15,313 nt of DNA from contig JBMFML010000017.1 of assembly GCA_049970695.1 (NCBI GenBank), forward strand, positions 1 to 15,313. Direction: 5' to 3'. Shown one piece after another: positions 1 through 7,143 of the stretch. The notes under the pieces are model-generated. The model ran no database searches. It saw only the letters and a program-made list of their open reading frames with translations, and was not told where the DNA came from. The translations under genes and the position numbers were made by a program. This stretch comes from UBA285 sp049970695. Lineage in GTDB: Archaea > Thermoproteota > Thermoprotei_A > Sulfolobales > Desulfurococcaceae. The number at the start of each line of letters is the position of its first letter. The stretch's first letter is position 1.

Positions 1-968
1 CTCCATAATGCAAGTGTTGTGGCAACTGTTGCAACGATTGCTGAAATGATAAAGATCTGTTGTGGTAGGTCGGGTACCGTTTCTGCATGCTCTGTTTTCT
101 CGACGGGTTCAGGTTCACCAGGTAGAGGTATGGCTGGTGGCGGAGGCTGCGCAACTACTATCACGATATCCTGGTAAGGTAGATACTTCCTTATTAATGG
201 GTCTAGAGCCTTCACGGAGTTGGTAACATCCTCTACTGCCTCGTTGAAGCTTCTATTAGTTGCAATAGCTAGCTCCTTAATACATGAAATGTTAAACCAT
301 ATATCGACTCCATAGAGCGATTCTCCCGCGCTAACGAAGCAAGGGATCTTTTTCAGATTCGCATAAAGATCTAGAGCATCAAAGTATGATGGTAATCCCC
401 CACTCATAGTCTCGATAACAACAACCTTACAACTCGTAGCAACACCTGAGAGCTCCTTAGCAATCTTCTCAACATCAATACCATTCTCTGTTACAACATC
501 GATTCTGATCACTTTTCCTTCAAGGAACGAGACCCACGCTTCACGAGCTCTCGTTACATTGAGCACCTGCATGATCGCATTCACGATCTTATTGTTTGGC
601 GCATCTAAAGCATTCAAAATGTCAGCCTTTACAATTCTATAACCATCAGCAGTCTTGGTAATGCGCAGTCTTGAATAGAGCGCTCCAGGGCCTACGTATT
701 TACCAATTATTTCATTAACGAGTTCTGACGAGAACGTTACTGCATCCATGTTTGGTAACACTAAAAGCCAATAACCATTACCCAAGTATGTGAGAGCAGA
801 TCTATTTATAGCAGCTATCACGAGATTACCGTAGTCATATATAGTATACATAGCATAGTCATGTACAGCATTTATTTGTATATTGCTGCTATCAGCCAGC
901 GCCATGGGAATGCTGGATACTGTGACTAGCATAAGTATTATTGCTATTAACGCTCCAACTCTCATCAT
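1..968 (-). CDS. Secreted, membrane-anchored protein of unknown family (3' end outside window)
   Basis: An open frame runs without a stop from an ATG at 968-966 to the left edge, about 322 codons. The first 22 or so residues are a signal peptide: MMRVG, a hydrophobic core rich in I, L and V, then MALA before DSS. The body is mixed alpha/beta with a few cysteines (for example the ATSC, IPCF and ISCI contexts). Around residues 273-290 comes a proline-rich hinge (AQPPPPAIPLPGEPEP), followed from about residue 305 by a hydrophobic stretch (IFIISAIVATVATTLALW) that looks like a C-terminal membrane anchor. This is the architecture of a protein held on the outer face of the archaeal membrane. I do not recognise the family. 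The start lies two bases after the stop of the protease fragment upstream, so the two were probably co-transcribed and translationally coupled. Codons are more AT-rich (ATA, TTA, AGA) than in most of the window, which fits an accessory gene. Confidence 0.8.
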   Translation of the reverse strand, partial: MMRVGALIAIILMLVTVSSIPMALADSSNIQINAVHDYAMYTIYDYGNLVIAAINRSALTYLGNGYWLLVLPNMDAVTFSSELVNEIIGKYVGPGALYSRLRITKTADGYRIVKADILNALDAPNNKIVNAIMQVLNVTRAREAWVSFLEGKVIRIDVVTENGIDVEKIAKELSGVATSCKVVVIETMSGGLPSYFDALDLYANLKKIPCFVSAGESLYGVDIWFNISCIKELAIATNRSFNEAVEDVTNSVKALDPLIRKYLPYQDIVIVVAQPPPPAIPLPGEPEPVEKTEHAETVPDLPQQIFIISAIVATVATTLALW

Positions 969-970
969 AG

Positions 971-1354
971 TCAACACCCAGTTATAACATTACATATTGT
1001 AGCCCCAAATACATTGAGTATGGCCCGAGTAGAGACAAAGATGGTTCTCGGACATAAATATGCGCGTTCACCATTAACTATTGCAAGCATGCAGTTTTCG
1101 CCAAATGATAAGTGACCTAGGATATATGTAGCATGAGCTCTGCCACCAGTCATCACGTGATAGTACAACGGTGAACCACTATCACCACTAGCAGCAGTAA
1201 TATTAGTTGTTATAGCATCGAGAAGATTGTTGTAGGGATTTCTCTTATCTATAACATGCCCGCACGTAGTTCCAGTAGTTCTACCGGTTTTATACACACG
1301 TTCTCCTATTCTTGCTTCATCCCAATCTCTATCTCCGTAAATAGCTACAACCCC
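971..1354 (-). pseudogene. C-terminal half of an S1-family (streptogrisin-like) serine protease, N-terminal half missing
   Basis: The frame contains VYKTGRTTGTTCGHV, then AASGDSGSPLYYHV, then a C-terminal helix-like end (STRAILNVFG). The GRTTG...G block followed by GDSGSP, with the nucleophile serine in the middle, is diagnostic of the second barrel of chymotrypsin-fold proteases of the streptogrisin or alpha-lytic kind. The barrel with the catalytic histidine is absent: the frame closes at a TAG at 1357-1355. The first possible start, a GTG at 1297, would give 108 residues, far below the roughly 180-200 needed for a working protease domain. In another frame just upstream (1356-1394) the reading MSVMNLVGLDLILG could be a frameshifted continuation across the run of five C at 1351-1355, with GLDLIL resembling the catalytic-Asp strand. 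It could equally be unrelated sequence joined there. As it stands the gene cannot encode an active protease. The stop is two bases before the secreted protein's ATG. Confidence 0.75.
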
Positions 1355-1357
1355 CTA

Positions 1358-1680
1358 AGATCAAGTCGAGCCCTACGAGGTTCATCACGCTCATTGGGAT
1401 CAAGACTAGAGCTGTGAGGGGACAGTCTCCAGGAGGCTCTCGTCAAATGGCGGTTCTGTTGAGTAGTGAGGAGTCCCCTAGGGGTGGAGTTTCCACACCA
1501 CTTCGGCATTGGAGTCTCCGGTCATCCCTAGCATGCTATTGCCGAGCCGCCTTATTAAGCTGCCTGAAACCCAGGATTCCGGCTGCGGGGGCTTGGCGAG
1601 CCACGGCTTCTCGCCACGAAAAGAGCGCAGTTGACTAAACCACGCGCTCCCTTCACCCCGGGGCATGGCTATAAGCGGCT
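1358..1680 (-). mobile_element. Possible remnant of a tnpB-type insertion-sequence 3' end, hairpin-rich
   Basis: No intact gene is present. On the minus strand, from about 1666 down to 1478, a frame reads FRGEKPWLAKPPQPES and then RRLGNSMLGMTGDSNAEVV. In a neighbouring frame the same DNA ends as VETPPLGDSSLLNRTAI and a TGA at about 1445. These low-complexity tails resemble the C-terminal tails after the zinc ribbon of crenarchaeal tnpB genes of IS200/IS605 or IS607 elements. This is recollection of style, not a database match. The catalytic core and zinc ribbon of TnpB are not here. The stretch also packs several inverted repeats (1408-1440, 1475-1484, 1484-1496, 1594-1616), as expected of an element's structured end or an associated RNA. 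An unrelated structured RNA is the main alternative. Confidence 0.3.
1594..1616. repeat. Seven-base-pair inverted repeat (hairpin)
   Basis: TGGCGAG at 1594-1600 pairs perfectly with CTCGCCA at 1610-1616 across a nine-base loop. It is the strongest single hairpin in the non-coding region 1358-1923. The rest of that region, 1681-1888, is a pyrimidine-rich plus strand with no gene or repeat that I can support. Confidence 0.6.
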
Positions 1681-1888
1681 AATCGCGCTCTTACCGCTCC
1701 TCCTCTCTCCTTGCTCCTTTTTCTGCCAGCTCTCCTCACGTGAACACCCTCGTTATTGCAGCATATATGTACAGCTTCTACACCTAAGGCCTCTCGCCTT
1801 ACTCCCACGCAACCCTCCTCGCCAGCTCGAGAAGCCCACCCCACTCTCCCGGCTTCTCCCACTCCCACAGCTATGGAGAGGAAGGCGC

Positions 1889-1920
1889 TGAAAAAGAGCC
1901 ATGCGGTGGGAAAAAAGGCT
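1889..1920 (-). terminator. T-tract terminator of the surface phosphodiesterase gene
   Basis: Immediately after the TAG stop at 1926-1924 the minus strand carries two T-runs, CCTTTTTTCCC (1920-1908) and CTCTTTTTCAG (1898-1888). Oligo-T without a strong hairpin is the usual intrinsic terminator in Archaea. Confidence 0.55.
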
Positions 1921-1923
1921 AGG

Positions 1924-4104
1924 CTACTTGCGCCTCACGAGCAGTCCTGCCACTGCTCCAACAGCGAGTGCGGCAATGGCTGCGGCAGCGGTTACTCCAA
2001 CATCTACGACTTTCTCAGTAGTGGTTGCCGTGGTAGTGGTTACAGTTGTTTCTGTCCTCACTATGGTTGCCGTGCTTGTATAGGTTTCTCTGAAGGTGGC
2101 CGTGGTCGTCAGAGTAGTGGTTTCTCTCAAGGTAGTAGTCGCTGTCAGTGTGGCTGTGGTCGTTGCTGTAGTCGTCTTAACGAGCGTGGCTGTAGTCGTT
2201 ACTTCGAGTATTGTGAACGCAGGCGGCATCTTTGCGTCGCGAGGCGGCTCTATGCCGAGTAGCCTAGCTATGGTTGGTGCTACTTGGAGCGACGAAACTG
2301 CTCCCAGGTACCCGCCGCGCACTCCGGGACCATAGGCTAAGAACACTGCCCTCAGCTCCGGGTAGTGTGGCAGTACTGGGCCGTGGTCTCCCGTCACAGT
2401 CGACAGGGGAACGGCAGGGGCTACTTCAATCGCGCGGCCGGTAGCCGGGTCTTTAACTAGTGCCGTAGAAATAGTGTAGCCTGGCTTCACGGCAAGCACT
2501 ATGTCGCCTGTTCTCTCGCCCCAGAGGCCTATTACTGCAGACTCGTTCCTCGTTACTACGATGTCGAAGACGTACTCGCCTGTTTCGGGGTCTCTGTAAA
2601 ACCTCAGCAAGTTAGTAATGTTCTTCACAACCTCCTCATACTCCTCGGGAGGCACGACGCCGCCCGCTTCTCTGCCCTTCAAGTTGACGAACACGTGTCC
2701 ATGCCACACCATTCGCGCCTTAGTTACCGTGTCTGTTATGAAGCCGTTGTTGTACAGTATGCCATTGACGTACACGATCTTCTTAACCGAGTACTGCCCG
2801 TGGTCGGACAAGACTATCAGTACAGCGTCTCGCGGGAGGTTTTCCAGTAGTGCCCCGACGAAGTCGTCAACAAGCTTGTAGGTCCTCACTATGAGCTCCC
2901 AGTAGTACCCCGCCTTCTCGGGGTTGTAGTAGGGCATTCGAGGGTCTGTCAGTCCGAGGAACTGGTGGTAGACGTTGTCGATGACCGGCGTGTAGCTCAT
3001 TAGTAAGTCCCAGTCGTAGTTCTTGAGCACGTAGAGCGTGAACTCCTTGAAGAAGAGGTTTGTGTATGCAACGGTCTCCATGTACGTCTCTTCGTCAAAC
3101 CACTTATTTACGAGGCCGTAGTAGTCTCCATCAGTGAAAGTGCCCGTCTTCACCACGACGTTGTTCCACACGTCTCTCGCAACGGTCTCGTTGCTGAACC
3201 AGGGGGCCTCGAGCGGCCTAGTAGTTCCCCTGTAGAGCCTGAAGTCGCTGACTGGGTTGAGGCGCAGGGCCTTGAAGAGGGGCGCTATCGTGTAAGTTGA
3301 GCCCCTGTAGGTTACTGTCGTGTTTACTGGCTTGCTCCACTCGCCCTCTCTGAGTATGGCATAAGCCCTTCTCAGGTCCTTTGTGGGCGCTATCACCAGC
3401 CTGTCGTAGAGGCCGTCTCCCTCCAAGTCTGCGAGGTATAGGTAGAAGACCGTGTCGCCAATAGTAATGTTCGACTCAAGGGCCCTGGCAACGCTCCCAA
3501 GCACTTCGCTGACGCCAGTCCAGTTAACGGCTTCTCTGAGCTCTATGTAAGTAGCGCGCGGAACGCTCTTGTTCGTCGTGTAGAGCGTAGAGTACGTAAA
3601 CGCGAAGAACGCGTCGTATATGTTGAAGAGCAGGCTCTTCTTAGTGCTCCAAGCCGGCGGCGTGCTCTGCGGGAACGAGACGACAATGGACTTCAGCCCC
3701 TGCCTGTCTGCTGCCATCCAAATGGGCTCGCTCACCAAGTAGCTTCCGTTAAAGCCTGATACTGTTGCAGTAATGGGCGTGCCTGGAAGGTGTATGGCAT
3801 TGCCTGTAATGCCATTTACGCCTGGAGGCGCGCCAGTTGAAATAGCAGCGTGGCTAACGGCTGTGGCCGTTGGGTAGACTACTACCATGTCTGCGTAAAT
3901 GCCTTCTTTCAGCATCTTGGCTATGTTGGGGAGGACGCCTTCTCCGGCGAGCTTAACTAAGTGGTCAAACCTGGCCGCATCGATGCTCAGCACAACAACT
4001 CTCAGCCTGCTCTGCGAGCTCTGAAGACTGCTGGCCTGCAGCAGAACGGGTGCGCACAAGGAGATGGCCAAGATGGCTACGAGCACGTATACTTGTGCCT
4101 TCAC
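1924..4104 (-). CDS. Secreted alkaline-phosphatase-superfamily phosphodiesterase/pyrophosphatase with Thr-rich stalk and C-terminal anchor
   Basis: Predicted extracellular metal-dependent hydrolase of the type I phosphodiesterase/nucleotide pyrophosphatase branch (PF01663-like); the substrate cannot be read from sequence. The superfamily's metal sites are visible: D42 in VVLSIDAARFD, a nucleophile Thr in VYPTATAVSH (79 or 81), D376 and H380 in TPVIDNVYHQF, D434-H435 in VLSDHGQ, and H574 in TGDHGP. The N-terminus is a signal peptide (MKAQVYVLVAILAISLCAP). Residues about 634-696 are mostly threonine, a likely glycosylated stalk, then a hydrophobic helix (about 701-723) ending in RRK: a cell-surface protein with its catalytic head outside. 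I place the start at GTG 4104 because GGAGGTG at 4117-4111 sits six bases before it. The frame is open to a TTG at 4128, but that start would put the ribosome site inside the gene and spoil the signal peptide. It is a single-gene unit with its own promoter and terminator. Confidence 0.88.
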   Translation of the reverse strand: MKAQVYVLVAILAISLCAPVLLQASSLQSSQSRLRVVVLSIDAARFDHLVKLAGEGVLPNIAKMLKEGIYADMVVVYPTATAVSHAAISTGAPPGVNGITGNAIHLPGTPITATVSGFNGSYLVSEPIWMAADRQGLKSIVVSFPQSTPPAWSTKKSLLFNIYDAFFAFTYSTLYTTNKSVPRATYIELREAVNWTGVSEVLGSVARALESNITIGDTVFYLYLADLEGDGLYDRLVIAPTKDLRRAYAILREGEWSKPVNTTVTYRGSTYTIAPLFKALRLNPVSDFRLYRGTTRPLEAPWFSNETVARDVWNNVVVKTGTFTDGDYYGLVNKWFDEETYMETVAYTNLFFKEFTLYVLKNYDWDLLMSYTPVIDNVYHQFLGLTDPRMPYYNPEKAGYYWELIVRTYKLVDDFVGALLENLPRDAVLIVLSDHGQYSVKKIVYVNGILYNNGFITDTVTKARMVWHGHVFVNLKGREAGGVVPPEEYEEVVKNITNLLRFYRDPETGEYVFDIVVTRNESAVIGLWGERTGDIVLAVKPGYTISTALVKDPATGRAIEVAPAVPLSTVTGDHGPVLPHYPELRAVFLAYGPGVRGGYLGAVSSLQVAPTIARLLGIEPPRDAKMPPAFTILEVTTTATLVKTTTATTTATLTATTTLRETTTLTTTATFRETYTSTATIVRTETTVTTTTATTTEKVVDVGVTAAAAIAALAVGAVAGLLVRRK
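2017..2205 (-). repeat. Low-complexity threonine-codon tract
   Basis: About 63 codons, mostly ACT, ACC, ACG or ACA broken by A, L, V, R, E and K, encode the stalk between the phosphodiesterase head and its membrane anchor. Imperfect short units (TTTAT- and RETTT-like) recur. On the plus strand the same DNA reads as Val- or Ser-rich open frames that are only shadows. Such tracts vary in length by slippage and are common O-glycosylated spacers in archaeal surface proteins. Confidence 0.7.
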
Positions 4105-4110
4105 ATAGGA

Positions 4111-4160
4111 CACCTCCTCCGCCCACAACTACGCAAGCGCTAGGCTAAAAAGCTTTTTCA
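4111..4160 (-). promoter_or_regulatory. TATA box and Shine-Dalgarno site of the phosphodiesterase gene
   Basis: On the minus strand GAAAAAGCTTTTTAGC (4160-4145) gives a purine-rich BRE-like part followed by a TTTTTA-type TATA box centred near 4150. Transcription would start about 25 bases downstream, near 4125, leaving a short leader that holds GGAGGTG at 4117-4111, six bases before the chosen GTG. Confidence 0.55.
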
Positions 4161-4195
4161 AGTGTTCTCGGAGGGAATTCGCATTGATGTTGCGT

Positions 4196-4204
4196 AAAAA
4201 CAAA
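4196..4204 (-). terminator. T-tract terminator of the pgk-gap-usp operon
   Basis: TTTGTTTTT on the minus strand lies about 30 bases after the TAA stop of the universal stress protein gene and before the TATA box of the next gene. No strong stem precedes it, as is normal for archaeal U-tract termination. Confidence 0.5.
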
Positions 4205-4234
4205 CTATCAATAATAATGTAGCTTACGACGGGT

Positions 4235-4651
4235 TTACCTGACTACGAAGACCGATGTCGGCGCGCTAATTGCTATGGACACCGCAACACTGCCTATGTT
4301 TATGTCTCCCAGGAGGGACCTGCCGCGAGCACCCACGACGACTAGGTCGTAGCCGCCCTCGGCTATTTCTCTGAGTAGGGCTGACGAGGGGCTCTCGCTG
4401 GCAGGGTCGTACTCTATTTGCTTGTAGGCAGCGTTGACCGGCACCCCCCTGAGCCTTTCTCTAGCCCTGGCAAGCGGGTCTATGGGCTCTTCAACACCCC
4501 TCGGCTTTGCGTAGACTACTACTAGGCGCGAGCCGTAGCGCATTGCTATGTCTGCTGCCACGAGGAGGGCCTTTAGGCTCGTCTCGCTGCCGTCTACGGG
4601 TACTAGGATTTTCCTGTAGTAGAAGCTAATTACGTAAGATGGGGCCTCCAC
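4235..4651 (-). CDS. Universal stress protein (UspA family, ATP-binding type)
   Basis: A small cytosolic alpha/beta protein of 138 residues, the normal length of a single UspA domain. It opens with RKILVPVDGSETSLKAL (D20 in the nucleotide pocket) and carries the ATP-binding signature G-2x-G-9x-G-S as G107-ARG110...G120-S121 near the C-terminus, so it is expected to bind ATP and dimerise. The target process of such proteins is usually unknown. The gene starts at GTG 4651, 17 bases after the GAPDH stop, with GGGGTG (4663-4658) six bases upstream. It is therefore the last cistron of the pgk-gap operon, which suggests its level follows that of the glycolytic or gluconeogenic enzymes. A T-tract follows the stop. 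Confidence 0.9.
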   Translation of the reverse strand: MEAPSYVISFYYRKILVPVDGSETSLKALLVAADIAMRYGSRLVVVYAKPRGVEEPIDPLARARERLRGVPVNAAYKQIEYDPASESPSSALLREIAEGGYDLVVVGARGRSLLGDINIGSVAVSIAISAPTSVFVVR

Positions 4652-4668
4652 TCAGAACACCCCTTGTG

Positions 4669-5712
4669 CTACTTAGCCCCCCTTGCTATTAAGTATTTGA
4701 GCTCGCCCACTCCAAGCAGCTTGTTAGTCTTCTCGACCACTTTGTGCACGTCTGTCTCGAGGTTCAGCACGGCGTATGCGGCATCAACGTTTTCGGGTAT
4801 GACGATGGCCTCTTGGTGGACTGCCTGTACTAGCGTTAGCTCCACACCGCTCCGGCTCAGGGAGCTAGCGAGCACAACGTTTTCGTACACGTCGTACCTG
4901 GGCCTCCCCGCATCTCTCGCCAGCTCGACCAGCTTTCCCGTGGTGTCGATGCCTGCTGCAGCGTCGAGCAGCAGTACTCTCCCCGAGGACTCTAGGCTCT
5001 CAACTACCTGCTCGAAGCCCGCGGGCTTTCTAAGCCTTATTTTCAGTACCTGAACGTGCATGAGAGTAGTTGGCGCGACAATGGCCACAGTCTCCACTGC
5101 GAGGTCTCCAACGACGGTCCTGGCGTCCAGCGCGTGGTGGCTCGGAATTTGCGCAGAGTCCAGCGCGAGAGAGCTAACGGGGCCCTTTAAATCCTCCTTT
5201 GGATCGCTTGCGCGCCTAACTATGACTCCAAAGACGGACTCCACTGCGTTTGATCCGAGCGAGCATACTACTCTCAGCAAGCCAGTGGTGTTGCAGCTCA
5301 CAACCCTGACGTAGCTCTTGCCAAGGGCTTTTTCGAAGTTGCAGAGCGTGTTGTAGCTCACCTCGGCGACTTCCGGCAGCTCTCCGCCCTGGAATATAGC
5401 TGGCTTCTTATACTTCACGTAGAGCTCCTTGTTCCTGGCCCCCCGCCCAGCTGGCGAGGCGTCGTAGACGAGCTCGGCTTCGCTTACTAAGTCTTCAATG
5501 CTGCCCTCCGGCTCGACGCTGTGCTTTCTGAACTCTTCGAGCTTGTCTCTGGGAACGAAGATCTTCATACCAAGCCTGTGCGCGAGGACAGCGGAGTAGT
5601 CGAAGTTGTACTTTGCAATGCCGACTAGCTCGAAGTCTGGGCTCTTCAGCAGCGCGTGTGCTATGCGCTTGCCAATAGTGCCATAGCCGTTTACTGCGAC
5701 CTTAACCGGCAC
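4669..5712 (-). CDS. gap: Glyceraldehyde-3-phosphate dehydrogenase, archaeal type II
   Basis: Interconverts glyceraldehyde 3-phosphate, phosphate and NAD(P)+ with 1,3-bisphosphoglycerate. In hyperthermophilic archaea the phosphorylating enzyme is thought to serve mainly gluconeogenesis. At 347 residues it has the usual archaeal length. The Rossmann motif VNGYGTIGKR (7-16) binds the cofactor; the catalytic cysteine is C140 in VSCNTTG; the partner histidine is H219 in TTLMHV; SQIPSHHALDART-like sequence near 187-199 (read here as AQIPSHHALDART) is typical of the archaeal enzyme. It starts with GTG at 5712, two bases after the stop of pgk, so it is translationally coupled, and its product makes the substrate of PGK or the reverse. 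No defect is seen. Confidence 0.96.
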   Translation of the reverse strand: MPVKVAVNGYGTIGKRIAHALLKSPDFELVGIAKYNFDYSAVLAHRLGMKIFVPRDKLEEFRKHSVEPEGSIEDLVSEAELVYDASPAGRGARNKELYVKYKKPAIFQGGELPEVAEVSYNTLCNFEKALGKSYVRVVSCNTTGLLRVVCSLGSNAVESVFGVIVRRASDPKEDLKGPVSSLALDSAQIPSHHALDARTVVGDLAVETVAIVAPTTLMHVQVLKIRLRKPAGFEQVVESLESSGRVLLLDAAAGIDTTGKLVELARDAGRPRYDVYENVVLASSLSRSGVELTLVQAVHQEAIVIPENVDAAYAVLNLETDVHKVVEKTNKLLGVGELKYLIARGAK

Positions 5713-5714
5713 TT

Positions 5715-6956
5715 CTACCAGCCCAGGAACATCTTGGCAGAGAGCTCGAGGGCCTTGAAGGCCGGCAGCTCCTCGCCGCTCAAGAACAGGAGCAGCGAGT
5801 TGCCGGCTGTCGACACGTGGACTCTGTCGCTGTTTTCGAGCTCTCGCGGTACTAGCGCCGTCAAGTGGCCTCCAGCGATCAGGACGAAGCCCCTAGACTT
5901 AGCGGCGGCGTCTATGAGCTTCAGCGTTCCCTTCCTGCACTCCTCGAGCTCGATTACGCCCGCGGGGCCTCGCATTACAATGGTCCTTGCCTCTTTGATG
6001 AGCTCGCTGTAGATCTCCGCCGTCTGCTCGCCTATGTCAACCACGGTGCCCCTTATCTTGCCAATGTACGCGGTTTCAATTCCACTCTCTACTCTCACTT
6101 TGAAGTCGACTGGGGTCTCCACAGGAGCGCCGCGGAGTAGGAGGTGCCTTGCCCTCGGTATGAATGGCAGTAGCCCGCCTTCTTCGAGCAGCTTGTAGTT
6201 TTCCTTGCCTATGTCCACGCCTTTAGCGGCGAGGAAGAGGAGGCCGAGCAGTCCGCACGTGAGTATCCTATCAGCCAGCTTGTTCCTCATCAAGTTGTCT
6301 ATGACTCTGAGGTGCTCGTAGACCTTCTTCCCACCCAGGACATATACTCGCGGAGCCTCGAGCCCCGACACCACTCTCTGCAGGGCATTGACTTCTTTTT
6401 CAAAGAGGGGGCCAATGGCGCTTGGTACTAGAAGTGGCAGGCCTACAATACTGGGCTGGCTTCTGTGAGCAGTTGCAAAAGCGTCGTTGATGTAGACGTC
6501 TATTACAGAAGAAAGCCTCTTAGCAAATATGCTAGTAGCGTGCCTCTCCGGCGGCGCTTCGAGTACTTCTTCCGAAACCAGCCTCAAGTTGTCTAGTAGC
6601 AAGACCTCGCCAGGCTTCAGCGACTTTATACTGCTGAGCGCAGCGGGCCCTATGACGTCGCTTACGAACTTTATTTCTAGCCCCGTGTACTTCTGGAGTA
6701 GCTCGTGGTGCTTCTCTAGTGTTGTGAAGTCGAGCGAGCCAGGTCTTCCCTGGTGAGACCCGAGGACTAGCGCCGGCTTGAACTCCTCTACTACTTCCTT
6801 TATGTAGCGTGCGTGTGCTTTTATGCGCCTGTCGTCTATTATCTCGCCAGTGTCTGGGTCTATGGGGACGTTTATGTCTATTCTCATGAAGACCTTCTTC
6901 TCCCGGACTTCCACGTCGCGTATAGTTGGGAGCCGAGGCACGTAGAGAGTGCCCAA
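5715..6956 (-). CDS. pgk: Phosphoglycerate kinase
   Basis: Cytosolic monomeric kinase transferring phosphate between 1,3-bisphosphoglycerate and ADP. At 413 residues it matches archaeal PGK. Signatures in order: VFMRIDINVPID (substrate-binding N-domain), DDRRIKAHARYI, LVLGSHQGRPG, LLLDNLRLVSEE, YINDAFATAHRSQPSIVGLP, the nucleotide-domain GPAGVIELEECRKGT, and the C-terminal AGGHLTALV and STAGNSLLLFLSGEELPA loops. The frame's first plausible start is TTG 6956, with a weak GGGA six bases upstream; the conserved core begins close after it, so little is lost if a slightly later start is used. It is the first gene of the pgk-gap-usp operon and is preceded by a TATA box and a short palindrome. Confidence 0.95.
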   Translation of the reverse strand: MGTLYVPRLPTIRDVEVREKKVFMRIDINVPIDPDTGEIIDDRRIKAHARYIKEVVEEFKPALVLGSHQGRPGSLDFTTLEKHHELLQKYTGLEIKFVSDVIGPAALSSIKSLKPGEVLLLDNLRLVSEEVLEAPPERHATSIFAKRLSSVIDVYINDAFATAHRSQPSIVGLPLLVPSAIGPLFEKEVNALQRVVSGLEAPRVYVLGGKKVYEHLRVIDNLMRNKLADRILTCGLLGLLFLAAKGVDIGKENYKLLEEGGLLPFIPRARHLLLRGAPVETPVDFKVRVESGIETAYIGKIRGTVVDIGEQTAEIYSELIKEARTIVMRGPAGVIELEECRKGTLKLIDAAAKSRGFVLIAGGHLTALVPRELENSDRVHVSTAGNSLLLFLSGEELPAFKALELSAKMFLGW

Positions 6957-6969
6957 CTTGTTCCCTGCT

Positions 6970-7010
6970 CTGCTACAGCAGGCAAATTAAAAACTCTTCA
7001 TTTAAACCTT
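6970..7010 (-). promoter_or_regulatory. Promoter of the pgk-gap-usp operon with 12-base palindrome
   Basis: On the minus strand AGTTTTTAAT (6995-6986) is a good TATA box, with a second AT box GGTTTAAATG (7008-6999) just upstream. Between the TATA box and the TTG start lies the perfect inverted repeat CTGCT-AC-AGCAG as seen on the plus strand (6970-6981). Its position over the expected transcription start would suit a repressor, but no binding protein is known. The rest of the intergenic space to 7143 shows no gene. Confidence 0.5.
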
Positions 7011-7143
7011 TACTTCACTGATTAAAGAAAGGCTGCGGGGAGTCCCAGAGAGGGTCTTAACGCATTTTATGTAAAAGGGGGCACTGGATATTTTTTAATC
7101 ATGCACATCAAGGTTCTAGGTGGGATAGTGCCTGCTACTTCTG

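Noticed and set aside
1358..1680. RNase P RNA or SRP RNA as explanation of the hairpins
   Set aside because: The conserved sequence blocks of those RNAs that I know are absent on both strands.
1756..2262. Long plus-strand open frame rich in Cys, Gly and Ser
   Set aside because: It is antisense to the end of the phosphodiesterase gene and its composition simply mirrors the threonine tract and terminator; no ribosome site or family resemblance.
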